From contig NZ_JAFLNL010000006.1 of NCBI RefSeq assembly GCF_017313785.1, positions 186,001-250,000 of the forward strand: a stretch of DNA of 64,000 bases. The letters run 5' to 3'. The position numbers and the translations under genes were made by a program. Below the pieces are notes generated by a model that was not told where the DNA came from, made no database searches, and was given only the letters and a program-made list of their open reading frames with translations. This document shows, piece by piece, positions 26,040-34,622 of the stretch; the first letter of the stretch is position 1; the number at the start of each line of letters is the position of its first letter. The DNA comes from Flagellimonas aurea (GTDB lineage Bacteria; Bacteroidota; Bacteroidia; Flavobacteriales; Flavobacteriaceae).

Positions 26040-27010
26040 AAACCTGGTTTTTCATCCTTTTCGCCATACTTCTCTTGAGCTGTAAGCCAGATGAGGAAAA
26101 TGTAAATTCCATAAAACTGGCACATAGTCTTGGTGTAAGCCATCCTGTGCACGAAGCCATGGTATACATGGCAGATCTAATTGCGGAAAAATCAAAGGGG
26201 AAACTCAAAATTGAAATTTATCCCAGTAGCCAATTGGGTTCCGAGAAACAGTCCTTGGAACTGCTCCAAATAGGTAGTTTGGGCATGACCAAGGTATCGG
26301 CAGCGGTAATGGAAAATTTTTCGCCCGACCTTAAGGTATTGGGGTACCCCTACATATTTAAAGATGATGCGCATCGTTTCAAAATATATGATGGTGAAAT
26401 CGGGAAAAAGCTTCTTTCCGGTTCGGAACAGTTTTGGCTAAAGGGTTTGACCTACTTTGACGCCGGAAATCGTTCATTCTACACAAAGGATACCCCCATT
26501 GATAGTCCAAAAGACTTGGAGGGTCTTAAATTACGGGTAATGCAGAGTCCCACGGCCATAGAAATGGTGAAGGATTTCGGTGGGTCCCCTACTCCCATTT
26601 CTTGGGCGGAACTATACACTTCACTTCAACAAGGCGTGGTGGATGGTGCAGAAAACAACCTTCCCAGTTTTTATACCTCGAAACATTATGAGGTCTGTAA
26701 GTATTTTTCCAAAAACGAACATACCTCAATCCCTGATATTTTAGTCATTGGCACATTGACGTGGAACAAGCTGAGCGAACAGGAAAAAGGATGGTTAATG
26801 GAAGCTGTGGAAGAAGCTACTGTTTTACAGCGAAAATTATGGGAAGACGCGGAACGTGAAGCCTTGACGGAAATTAAAAAAGCGGGCGTTCAGATTATAT
26901 ACCCAGATAAATCACTTTTCGAAGAAAAAGCAAAACCCATGCTCCAATCCCTGAAAGAAAAAAATGGACATTTGTACAAACTCGTTCAAGAAATTAAGAG
27001 CACCGAATAA
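26036..27010 (+). CDS. dctP: TRAP transporter solute-binding lipoprotein
   Basis: A 324-residue DctP-family periplasmic binding protein whose leader ends in a lipobox (LLLSC, Cys16), so it is membrane-tethered rather than free. Family features are LAHSLGVSHPVHE at the N-terminus, the carboxylate-clamping Arg167 in LKLRVMQSP and SLQQGVVDGAENN. TRAP systems import organic acids with Na+. Genes on both sides are for glucuronate breakdown, so D-glucuronate or a related uronate is the probable ligand. It overlaps eda upstream and dctQ downstream. Confidence 0.93.
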   Translation: MKTWFFILFAILLLSCKPDEENVNSIKLAHSLGVSHPVHEAMVYMADLIAEKSKGKLKIEIYPSSQLGSEKQSLELLQIGSLGMTKVSAAVMENFSPDLKVLGYPYIFKDDAHRFKIYDGEIGKKLLSGSEQFWLKGLTYFDAGNRSFYTKDTPIDSPKDLEGLKLRVMQSPTAIEMVKDFGGSPTPISWAELYTSLQQGVVDGAENNLPSFYTSKHYEVCKYFSKNEHTSIPDILVIGTLTWNKLSEQEKGWLMEAVEEATVLQRKLWEDAEREALTEIKKAGVQIIYPDKSLFEEKAKPMLQSLKEKNGHLYKLVQEIKSTE

Positions 27011-27486
27011 TGAAAAACCATGTGAACAGCTTTTTGGAATGGGCCATGGCATTTTTGTTGGGAGTTATGGTGCTGGATGTGTTTTGGGGGGTAATTACAC
27101 GATATCTATTGGAAAGTCAGAGCTCTTGGACAGATGAACTTGCCCGTTTTTTACTGGTATGGCTCAGTATTTTGGGCGCGGCCTACGCTTCAGGCAAAAA
27201 GTTGCATATTGCCATTGACTTACTGCCACAACACCTTAACCAAAAGCAACAAAACTACTTGGATATTGTTATCCATCTACTTGTATTGTTATTTGCTGTG
27301 GCCGTTTTTTTGATCGGTGGTATTAGGTACGTCTATATTTCGTTTGCACTGGGCCAAACATCTCCTGCCCTGCAATTGCCCATTGGATTTGTTTATATGG
27401 TGCTGCCCATATCCGGAGCTTTTATCCTCTATTTCAAATTATCAGAGCTTTTCACCATCATAAAAAAAATCAAAAATGGAAATTAG
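27010..27486 (+). CDS. dctQ: TRAP transporter small permease
   Basis: A 158-residue four-helix inner-membrane subunit of the TRAP transporter, with the family motif SSWTDELARFLLVWLSILGAAYASGKKLHIAIDLL in its second and third segments. Its ATG shares one base with the dctP stop (TAATG) and its end overlaps dctM by 11 bp, so the three subunits are made as a set. Confidence 0.93.
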   Translation: MKNHVNSFLEWAMAFLLGVMVLDVFWGVITRYLLESQSSWTDELARFLLVWLSILGAAYASGKKLHIAIDLLPQHLNQKQQNYLDIVIHLLVLLFAVAVFLIGGIRYVYISFALGQTSPALQLPIGFVYMVLPISGAFILYFKLSELFTIIKKIKNGN

Positions 27487-28762
27487 CATTCTTATCCTTA
27501 GTTTTCTCATTTTGATTTCGATTCGTGTTCCTGTGGCCTGGGCTTTAGGGATATCATCCTTACTTACTTTAATGGTAAGTGTAGATACTTTCCCTGCAGT
27601 TACTACCATTGCACAGAGACTTGTAACCGGATTGGACAGTTTTTCTATCTTGGCGATACCATTCTTTATTTTGGCCGGTCATATTATGAACAAGGGGGGC
27701 ATTGCCGAACGTTTGATTGCTTTCGCCAAAAGTTTGGTGGGTGCGTTACCCGGCGGGTTGGCCCACGTGAACATTGTTGCGGCCATGTTATTCGGTGCCA
27801 TTGCAGGGTCTGCCGGAGCCGCCGCAGCGGCCATTGGAGGTTTTATGTCGGAAAAAATGGAAGAATCCGGGTATGATAAAGGTTTTGGAGTGGCTGTTAA
27901 CGTAACATCCGCCACGACCGGACTGGTAATTCCACCCAGTAATATTTTTATCATTTATTCCGTAGCCAGTGGTGGGGTGAGTATTGGCGCCCTATTTTTA
28001 GCAGGATATCTTCCCGGTATTATCACAGGAATATTCCTAATGATAGTTGCTTATATCTGGGCCAGAAAAAAAGGATATCCCACCGCGGACCGTAGTTCAT
28101 TTAAAATGATACTTAGCACTTTTTTAGATGCATTGCCCAGTCTCTTCCTATTGATAGTGGTTATAGGAGGTATTGTGGCAGGAATATTCACCGCGACCGA
28201 AGCATCTTCAGTAGCAGTAATCTATTGTTTGGTACTGGCAATGATCTACAAGGAAATTTCTATCAAGGACATTCGCCCTATTTTAGTGGAGTCCTCCTCT
28301 ACCATTGCCATAGTCATGTTACTGATTGCGGTTTCCATTGCGATGTCGTGGGTGCTTTCGTATGAAAATATCCCACAAGCGGTCACTCAAGCACTCTTGA
28401 GTTTGAGCGACAACAAGATTATGGTCATCATCTTGATCAATATAATTCTTCTTATCGTAGGAATTTTTATGGACATGACCCCTGCTGTATTGATATTCAC
28501 TCCCATATTTTTGCCCGTGGTGATGGAACTTGGTATAGACCCTGTCCATTTTGGAATTATAATGGTGCTGAACCTTTGCATTGGCCTATGTACACCGCCT
28601 GTTGGGGCCGTATTGTTCATAGGGGTCGGGGTGGCCAAGACAACGATTCAAAAAGTAGTACGTCCACTGTTACCCTTATTTTTAGCAATGATTCTGGCCT
28701 TGGTTTTTGTAAGTATTTTTCCTGAACTTAGCCTTTGGCTGCCTAGCTTATTCGGACTCTAA
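27476..28762 (+). CDS. dctM: TRAP transporter large permease
   Basis: A 428-residue DctM subunit with 11-12 transmembrane helices that carries the Na+/substrate path. It has the AIAGSAGAAAAAIGGFM loop, the SATTGLVIPPSNIFIIYSV motif of the first helical hairpin and the FMDMTPAVLIFTPIFLPV motif of the second. With dctP and dctQ it forms a complete TRAP system for the uronate released by the alpha-glucuronidases. Its last 15 bp overlap the 3' end of the convergent lacI-family gene, leaving no space for a terminator between them. Confidence 0.94.
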   Translation: MEISILILSFLILISIRVPVAWALGISSLLTLMVSVDTFPAVTTIAQRLVTGLDSFSILAIPFFILAGHIMNKGGIAERLIAFAKSLVGALPGGLAHVNIVAAMLFGAIAGSAGAAAAAIGGFMSEKMEESGYDKGFGVAVNVTSATTGLVIPPSNIFIIYSVASGGVSIGALFLAGYLPGIITGIFLMIVAYIWARKKGYPTADRSSFKMILSTFLDALPSLFLLIVVIGGIVAGIFTATEASSVAVIYCLVLAMIYKEISIKDIRPILVESSSTIAIVMLLIAVSIAMSWVLSYENIPQAVTQALLSLSDNKIMVIILINIILLIVGIFMDMTPAVLIFTPIFLPVVMELGIDPVHFGIIMVLNLCIGLCTPPVGAVLFIGVGVAKTTIQKVVRPLLPLFLAMILALVFVSIFPELSLWLPSLFGL

Positions 28763-29797
28763 AACTTTGGTTCTCTTTAAAGAGGAATCCCTGGCAATGA
28801 TCTCTGTCCCGAGTACAGTGACTTCAGAAACTCCTGTATCGTAAGTGTTGATGGAATGATCTAAGATTCTTTTTGCCGAAATTGCTCCCATTTTGCTTGC
28901 AGGGTGGGATACGGTAGACAGCGATGGTTGCACAATGGATGCAATGGGGTCATCATTAAACCCGATTACCGCCAATTGTTCGGGCACTTCAACTCCCATT
29001 TTCTTGGCACACATAATGGCACTCACCGCAGCGGTATCGTTGGCGGAAAAAATGCCATCCGGTGGATTGGCCGACTTCAGGAGTTTTTTGGTGGCTTTGT
29101 TGCCCTCCTCAAAACTCAGGGTCTTAAAATTAACCATTAGGTTATCCTCTATGGGCAGACCATGCTCTCGAAGGGCATCCAGATACCCCTTTTTACGTTC
29201 CCGGTATACATTTCTATGCTGCGCTCCTGCAAAATGTGCAATTCGTTTACAACCTTGCTCTATCAAATGCTTGGTTGCGGAATAACCTGCAGTATAGTTA
29301 TCGATGACGACTTTGTAGGAATTGAAATTATCCGGTACCCTATCCACAAAGACAATTGGTATGCCCTTGTCCACAAACTTTTGGAAATGTTCCATTTCCA
29401 CAGTTTCCATGGAAAGCGAAACAATCAACCCGGTTATTCTGCTATCGTAAAGTGTATTGCAATTGCTTATTTCATTCTCATACTTATCATTGGATTGACT
29501 GATAAGTACATTGTATCCGGCCTTCCGGGCAGTCTCTTCAATTCCACTGATTAACGAGGCCATGAATGGACGGTTGATTCTGGAAATGAGGACACCGATG
29601 GTGTTGCTCTTATTATTTCTGAGTCCCGCTGCCAAGTTATTGGGGCGATACCCCATCTCTTCCGCCGCCTCTTTGATCAGCTTAATGGTCTTTTTGCTGA
29701 TACTTTTATGATTATTCAGGGCTCTCGAAATCGTCGAGGGGGAATAGTTCAATTCTTTGGCAAGATCGTAGATGGTAACCTCCTTTTTGATCTTCAT
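28748..29797 (-). CDS. LacI/GalR-family transcriptional regulator
   Basis: A 349-residue one-component regulator. The N-terminal HTH (about 7-30, TIYDLAKELNYSPSTISRALN) is followed by the hinge helix RPNNLAAGLRNNKSNTIG and a periplasmic-binding-like sensor domain with NDDPIASIVQPSLSTVSHP near the C-terminus. LacI proteins bind CG-centred palindromes. Five copies of a motif with core CAATCGATTG lie in the same locus, four of them over promoters, so this is almost certainly their regulator. The effector is probably a uronate-pathway intermediate or xylo-oligosaccharide; that is inference. It is transcribed away from the SSS transporter; the shared 438 bp region carries one of the operators. Confidence 0.94.
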   Translation of the reverse strand: MKIKKEVTIYDLAKELNYSPSTISRALNNHKSISKKTIKLIKEAAEEMGYRPNNLAAGLRNNKSNTIGVLISRINRPFMASLISGIEETARKAGYNVLISQSNDKYENEISNCNTLYDSRITGLIVSLSMETVEMEHFQKFVDKGIPIVFVDRVPDNFNSYKVVIDNYTAGYSATKHLIEQGCKRIAHFAGAQHRNVYRERKKGYLDALREHGLPIEDNLMVNFKTLSFEEGNKATKKLLKSANPPDGIFSANDTAAVSAIMCAKKMGVEVPEQLAVIGFNDDPIASIVQPSLSTVSHPASKMGAISAKRILDHSINTYDTGVSEVTVLGTEIIARDSSLKRTKVLESE

Positions 29798-30004
29798 TGT
29801 TCAGACTTCGGTTAGGTTATTCAAGTCGCGGAATTGTAACAGACCTGAGTTTTCATGTTGCTAAATTAACTTTTAGTTTCAGTTTTGTATAATTATTTGA
29901 AATCGATTTTTAAATTTCGCGCTATTTAGGCTCATTCCGATCAAGAGCAAAAACTTTATCTCCCTAGAAATGTTTGCGTCAACACAAAGAAATTTAAAAA
30001 TTAA

Positions 30005-30026
30005 TTTACGCAATCGATTCCGTTAA
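30005..30026. promoter_or_regulatory. LacI-family operator, SSS transporter
   Basis: The core TACGCAATCGATTCCGTTA carries the TCGA centre at 30015/30016 and one mismatch in the right half-site. It lies between the predicted -33 and -7 elements of the SSS transporter promoter, the position expected for a repressor site. It is about 208 bp from the lacI start, so autoregulation is possible. Confidence 0.8.
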
Positions 30027-30035
30027 CTATATTTG
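30005..30035 (+). promoter_or_regulatory. Predicted SSS transporter promoter
   Basis: TATATTTG at 30028-30035 is an exact TAnnTTTG -7 element. TTTA at 30005-30008, 19 bp upstream, is a weak -33 element. The operator occupies the spacer. Confidence 0.55.
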
Positions 30036-30235
30036 AAAAAAGATATAAAAAAAACATGTACTTTTTAATATATGTGCCTGCCAAGTGTTCAAATAATCAT
30101 TTGCCAGCACCTATAATATATACAAACAGAGTGGGATCAAGTTGTGAAAAATGACAATATAGAAAGGTCGTAACATTAAGAATATACATCAAACCAATAT
30201 AATAAAAACACTTCGTTAACTAATCAAACTTAATT

Positions 30236-31888
30236 ATGGAATCAGTTTTAGAAAGGCCGGATTGGATAGTTCTGGGCATTTATTTTTTGGCCTTGATCGG
30301 TGTGGCCGTGTGGGTGGTATCCCAGAAGAACAAAAATACCGAAGACTATTTTTTGGCCGGTAGAAATGTAGGCTGGTTTGTGATAGGCGCCTCCATTTTT
30401 GCCTCCAACATTGGGTCGGAGCATGTTGTGGGTCTGGCAGGTACCGGATTTGAAACAGGAACCCCGATGGCACACTATGAACTGCATGCTTGGATCGTAC
30501 TTTTGCTTGGCTGGTTGTTTTTACCATTCTACATAAGAAGTGGAGCCTTTACCATGCCGGAGTTTTTGGAAAAAAGGTTCGATAGCCGTTCACGGTGGTT
30601 TTTGTCCATTTTTTCCTTGGTCGCCTATGTATTGACCAAGGTTTCGGTAACCATCTATGCCGGAGGAATCGTTGTTTCAGAACTTTTGGGAATACCTTTT
30701 TGGTACGGCGCCATTGGTGTGGTAATCTTTACTGGTATTTATACCGTGGTTGGAGGAATGAAAGCCGTAATTTATACCGAAACCTTACAGACCGTTATCC
30801 TGATTTTGGGCTCTTTGGTGATTACTTACCTAGGACTGAAAGAGGTAGGTGGTTGGGGACAATTACATGAAACGGTAACATCTGTAAGCCCGGACCATTT
30901 TAATATGTGGAGACCAATGAACGACCCGGATTTCCCATGGACAGGATTGTTATTTGGAGGAACCATTGTTGGAATTTGGTATTGGTGTACTGATCAATAT
31001 ATTGTACAACGAACGTTGGCGGCCAATAATATTAAAATTGGTAGACGAGGGGCCATTTTTGGAGCATATCTAAAATTGATGCCTATTTTGATTTTCTTGA
31101 TTCCCGGTATCATTGCCTTTGCACTCACCATTCAAAATCCTGAGGTTTTTAGTGTAGATAGAGCTGATAGAGCCTTCCCTATGTTGGTAAAAACCCTGCT
31201 GCCTGTTGGATTAAAAGGTTTGGTCGCAGGTGGTCTTATGGCCGCATTGATGAGCTCTTTGGCATCCGTGTTCAATTCATGCTCCACAATCTTCACCATT
31301 GATATATACAAAAAACTACGTCCGGAAAAATCTGAACGGGAACTTTTGACCATTGGCAAGATTGCCACTGGTATTATTGTTGTGCTGGGCATCATATGGA
31401 TTCCGATCATGGACAAAATTGGAGGCGGGGTTATGTACCAATACCTTCAAAATGTACAATCCTACATTGCACCGCCGGTGACAACGGTATTTTTATTGGG
31501 AATCATCTGGAAAAGGGTAAACTCCAAAGCGGCGATTACCACCTTATTGGCGGGATTGGTTTTATTGATCCTGCGTTTGGGATCAGAGATTTATTACCAA
31601 CCTGAGATTGCAGCAGGAACAGAGGTATCTGGATTTCTGTTTGCGTTTGCTACGGTAAACTTTGCTCACATGGCTATCTTTATGTTTCTTTTTTCCGTAG
31701 CGTTGTGCATTGCCGTCACTTTGGCAACCGCTCCACCAAACTATGCAACCATAAAAGGACTGTCCTTTGGGACACTTTCCCCCGAGGACCGTATAAATTC
31801 AAAAGGTAGTTATAGTACCATCGATATTGTACTTTCGGTGCTCTTGGTGGTGATAGTAATAGGTATCCTTTCTTACTTTACTGGATAA
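30236..31888 (+). CDS. SSS-family Na+/solute symporter (SglT-like)
   Basis: A 550-residue inner-membrane symporter of the sodium:solute family, with about 14 helices. The N-terminal EDYFLAGRNVGWFVIGASIFASNIGSEH signature and GLMAALMSSLASVFNSCSTIFTIDIYK in the helix-8 region are typical of SGLT-like sugar carriers. It probably imports xylose, short xylosides or uronate released in the periplasm by the GH enzymes; the substrate is inferred. It has its own LacI-type operator and promoter and is followed by a perfect-palindrome terminator, so it is a single-gene unit of the regulon. Confidence 0.9.
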   Translation: MESVLERPDWIVLGIYFLALIGVAVWVVSQKNKNTEDYFLAGRNVGWFVIGASIFASNIGSEHVVGLAGTGFETGTPMAHYELHAWIVLLLGWLFLPFYIRSGAFTMPEFLEKRFDSRSRWFLSIFSLVAYVLTKVSVTIYAGGIVVSELLGIPFWYGAIGVVIFTGIYTVVGGMKAVIYTETLQTVILILGSLVITYLGLKEVGGWGQLHETVTSVSPDHFNMWRPMNDPDFPWTGLLFGGTIVGIWYWCTDQYIVQRTLAANNIKIGRRGAIFGAYLKLMPILIFLIPGIIAFALTIQNPEVFSVDRADRAFPMLVKTLLPVGLKGLVAGGLMAALMSSLASVFNSCSTIFTIDIYKKLRPEKSERELLTIGKIATGIIVVLGIIWIPIMDKIGGGVMYQYLQNVQSYIAPPVTTVFLLGIIWKRVNSKAAITTLLAGLVLLILRLGSEIYYQPEIAAGTEVSGFLFAFATVNFAHMAIFMFLFSVALCIAVTLATAPPNYATIKGLSFGTLSPEDRINSKGSYSTIDIVLSVLLVVIVIGILSYFTG

Positions 31889-31910
31889 TAATAGAAAAAT
31901 TATATGTTGA

Positions 31911-31938
31911 AAAGCCCCGGAATTCCGGGGCTTTTCTT
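31911..31938. terminator. Bidirectional terminator after SSS transporter
   Basis: AAAGCCCCGG-AATT-CCGGGGCTTT (31911-31934) is a perfect GC-rich hairpin with T's following on both strands. It separates the SSS gene from the convergent kdgK gene. Confidence 0.9.
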
Positions 31939-31971
31939 ATTCATGCTGTTCGGTTAATTTTTCTTCATCGA

Positions 31972-31993
31972 TTTACACAATCGATTGTATAGA
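31972..31993. promoter_or_regulatory. LacI-type operator-like site between convergent genes
   Basis: TTTACACAATCGATTGTATA includes the perfect 12-bp core palindrome ACAATCGATTGT, but the outer arms differ from the other copies (CACAAT instead of CGCAAT). It lies 84 bp after the SSS stop and 16 bp beyond the kdgK stop, where no promoter is expected. It may be an auxiliary looping site or a relic. Confidence 0.5.
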
Positions 31994-32008
31994 TAGGTAA
32001 ATAAAAAA

Positions 32009-33046
32009 TTATCTTGCCACTCTTCCTGAAGCATCGCCTTCCATAAGCTTTTCTACCTCTGCAACGGTAACAAGATTCGCATCACCGTAAATGGTATGCT
32101 TCAAACAGGATGCCGCTACAGCAAATTCCAAAGCTTTCTGATCATCGTTGTACGTGTTCAAACCATATATCAGACCGCCCATAAAACTATCGCCGCCTCC
32201 TACTCTATCCACAATATGTGTAATTTGGTAGGTTGGCGACTTGTACATTTTTTTACCATCGTACATTACCCCAGCCCATGTGTTGTGCGACGCACTAATG
32301 GAACCTCTTAGAGTGGTTATGACTTTTTTGGCCCTTGGAAATTTTTCCATCATTTGCTCACAGACAGATAAAAATGCTTCTGCCGTAACATCTTTACCAT
32401 CTTTATGGACATCCAGTCCTTTGGGATGAATACCAAAATGTTTGTGGGCATCCTCTTCGTTACCGAGTATCACATCACAATACGAAACCAAAGGTGTCAT
32501 GATGGTTTCTGGTTCCACGCCATACTTCCATAATTTTGCTCGATAGTTCAAATCCGTTGAAATGGTGAGTCCCATTTCACTGGCTACTTTAACTGCTTCT
32601 AAACACGCATCTGCGGCGCCTTGTGAAATTGCCGGAGTAATTCCGGTCCAATGGAACCAATGGGCATCTTTGAAAACTTCTTTCCAATCTATCATTCCTG
32701 GTTGAATCTCTGCCATGGCAGAATGGGCTCTATCGTAAACTACTTTGCTTCCTCGACTGACGGCCCCCGTTTCCAAGAAATAGATTCCAAGTCTATCGCC
32801 ACCATAAACAATGTGATTGGTACCTACGTTTCGCTTTCTCATTTCCATAAGTGCACATTCACCTATATCATTTTTGGGCAAACGCGTAACGAATTCAACG
32901 GGAAGGCCATAATTGGCCAAGGATACCGCTACATTGGATTCCCCTCCCCCATAAATGGCATTAAACTCCGAAGCCTGAGAAAACCTGAGGTTTTCCTTAG
33001 GGGCCAAACGGAGCATAATCTCTCCAAATGTTACTATTTTTTTCAT
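32009..33046 (-). CDS. kdgK: 2-keto-3-deoxygluconate kinase
   Basis: A 345-residue PfkB-family kinase that phosphorylates 2-keto-3-deoxygluconate to KDPG. The N-terminal KKIVTFGEIMLRLAP, the YGGGESNVAVSLANYG substrate region and the C-terminal DRVGGGDSFMGGLIYGL with the catalytic Asp are clear. I chose the ATG at 33046 (MKKIVTFGE) over the ATG seven codons upstream because family members start here. It supplies the one step of the uronate route not encoded in the two operons around uxaC. It has no recognisable operator upstream; a site lies instead at its 3' end. Confidence 0.92.
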   Translation of the reverse strand: MKKIVTFGEIMLRLAPKENLRFSQASEFNAIYGGGESNVAVSLANYGLPVEFVTRLPKNDIGECALMEMRKRNVGTNHIVYGGDRLGIYFLETGAVSRGSKVVYDRAHSAMAEIQPGMIDWKEVFKDAHWFHWTGITPAISQGAADACLEAVKVASEMGLTISTDLNYRAKLWKYGVEPETIMTPLVSYCDVILGNEEDAHKHFGIHPKGLDVHKDGKDVTAEAFLSVCEQMMEKFPRAKKVITTLRGSISASHNTWAGVMYDGKKMYKSPTYQITHIVDRVGGGDSFMGGLIYGLNTYNDDQKALEFAVAASCLKHTIYGDANLVTVAEVEKLMEGDASGRVAR

Positions 33047-33233
33047 TTTATTTGTTTTGTTAAACATAGTTTAGTACACCTAGCAAACTACTATATTCTT
33101 GGCAAATACCGTTGTTATTCATTCAAGAATTTCTAACAAATCCATGGTTTATTTTGATATGCAAAAAAAAGAAGCTGACCATATGGATATGAGTATAAAA
33201 ATCTCCAATTAGCCTCCTAGCATTAAATGGTAT

Positions 33234-33905
33234 ATGTTGGTTATCTTTAAACTTTTAATCGCTATTATTCCCTTGGAAAAATACATCGACCATACCAATT
33301 TAAAGCCCACAGCCACCACTGCGGATATTGAAGTATTGTGCAAAGAGGCCATTGAGTATAATTTTTATGCCGTTTGCGTTAACGGCTGTTATGTATCCTC
33401 CGCTAAAAATGTACTGAGGGGTACACATGTAAAAATTGCTGCCGTAGTTGGTTTTCCATTGGGCGCCATGTCTTCCAAGGCAAAAGTACTAGAAGCGGTC
33501 GACTGTATTGAAAATGGAGCGGATGAAATAGATATGGTAATCAATATTGGATGGTTGAAATCGAAAGATTATGATGCCGTTAGAGCTGAAATCGAAGCGA
33601 TAAAAAAAGCCATAGGCGACCATGTATTAAAAGTAATTATCGAAACATGCCTCCTTACGAATGAGGAAAAAGAAATAGCCTGTACTTTAGCAGTTGAAGC
33701 AAAGGCGGATTTTCTAAAAACCTCTACAGGATTTGGAACTGGGGGCGCCACTTTGGAAGATGTCGCACTCATGAAAAGAATTGTGGGCGATAACGCAAAA
33801 ATCAAAGCTTCAGGAGGAATTAAAACTCATGAACAGGCCTTAAAATTTATAGAACTCGGTGTTTCACGAATTGGAACCTCATCCGGGCCATCATTAATCC
33901 AATAA
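33234..33905 (+). CDS. deoC: Deoxyribose-phosphate aldolase
   Basis: A 223-residue class I aldolase that cleaves 2-deoxyribose 5-phosphate to acetaldehyde and glyceraldehyde 3-phosphate. The Schiff-base Lys162 lies in DFLKTSTGFG, the acidic partner in EIDMVINIG and the second lysine in IKASGGIKT. The family start (EKYIDHTNLKPTAT) is at about residue 15; the 14 preceding residues are hydrophobic and unusual, so the true start may be a non-ATG codon downstream. It sits 9 bp before deoD, a nucleoside-catabolism pair that flanks the xylan locus. Confidence 0.93.
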   Translation: MLVIFKLLIAIIPLEKYIDHTNLKPTATTADIEVLCKEAIEYNFYAVCVNGCYVSSAKNVLRGTHVKIAAVVGFPLGAMSSKAKVLEAVDCIENGADEIDMVINIGWLKSKDYDAVRAEIEAIKKAIGDHVLKVIIETCLLTNEEKEIACTLAVEAKADFLKTSTGFGTGGATLEDVALMKRIVGDNAKIKASGGIKTHEQALKFIELGVSRIGTSSGPSLIQ

Positions 33906-33914
33906 AAACATATA

Positions 33915-34619
33915 ATGAGCACCCATATTGAAGCCAAACAAGGAGAGATTGCCGACACGGTCTTAATGCCGGGAGATCCCCTCCGTGCCAAATGGATTGC
34001 GGAAACTTTTCTTGAAGATGCCTTTTGCTATAATAAAATACGTGGTATGCTCGGTTACACGGGAACGTACAAGGGCCAAAGAATATCAGTACAAGGCAGT
34101 GGTATGGGTATGCCCTCGGCGATGATCTATTTTCACGAACTGATTCAAGATTATGGGGTCAAGAACATTATCCGCGTGGGTTCTGCAGGGTCTTATCAAG
34201 AAGAAGTAAAAATAAACGATGTGGTATTGGCCATGGCCGCCTCAACTACCTCGGGTATGAACAACTCCAAGTTTATCAACTCTGACTATTCCCCTACCGC
34301 CAATTTTGAGCTTTTTATAAAAGCTGTAAACTATGCGCAAGAGCATAAAATTCCTATAAAAGCGGGCAATGTACTTTCTTCCGACGAATTTTATGTAGAT
34401 GACCCCGAGGAATACAAACTGTGGGCCCAATACGGTGTTCTATGTGTGGAAATGGAAACAGCTGGACTTTATACCATAGCTGCAAAATACAACATAAGAG
34501 CATTGAGCATTCTTACCATTTCGGATTCATTGGTGACGAAGGAAAGATTATCGGCCCAGGCCCGTGAAAGTTCTTTTAAGGATATGGTGGAAATTGCTTT
34601 GGCCGCCGCTTTGCCCTAA
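33915..34619 (+). CDS. deoD: Purine nucleoside phosphorylase
   Basis: A 234-residue hexameric-type DeoD that splits purine (deoxy)nucleosides with phosphate into base and (deoxy)ribose 1-phosphate. It has MPGDPLRAKWIAETFL at 18-33, RVGSAGSYQ, the VEMETAGLY substrate motif and the catalytic Asp in ISDSLVTKE. It probably shares a transcript with deoC. Its stop lies only 3 bp from the 3' end of the convergent MscS gene, with no terminator visible. Confidence 0.95.
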   Translation: MSTHIEAKQGEIADTVLMPGDPLRAKWIAETFLEDAFCYNKIRGMLGYTGTYKGQRISVQGSGMGMPSAMIYFHELIQDYGVKNIIRVGSAGSYQEEVKINDVVLAMAASTTSGMNNSKFINSDYSPTANFELFIKAVNYAQEHKIPIKAGNVLSSDEFYVDDPEEYKLWAQYGVLCVEMETAGLYTIAAKYNIRALSILTISDSLVTKERLSAQARESSFKDMVEIALAAALP

Positions 34620-34622
34620 AAA

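Larger units (their letters stand above)
29798..30235. other. Divergent intergenic region lacI/SSS transporter
   Basis: This AT-rich 438 bp stretch has no plausible ORF. It carries the operator and promoter for the SSS transporter (30005-30035), which leaves a long untranslated leader of about 190 nt before the ATG at 30236. Nothing resembling a known riboswitch was recognised in that leader. Confidence 0.6.

Noticed and set aside
31972-31993. Treating the 3'-end operator-like site as the kdgK promoter operator
   Set aside because: kdgK is transcribed leftward and starts at 33046, so the site is downstream of its stop and cannot control its own initiation directly.
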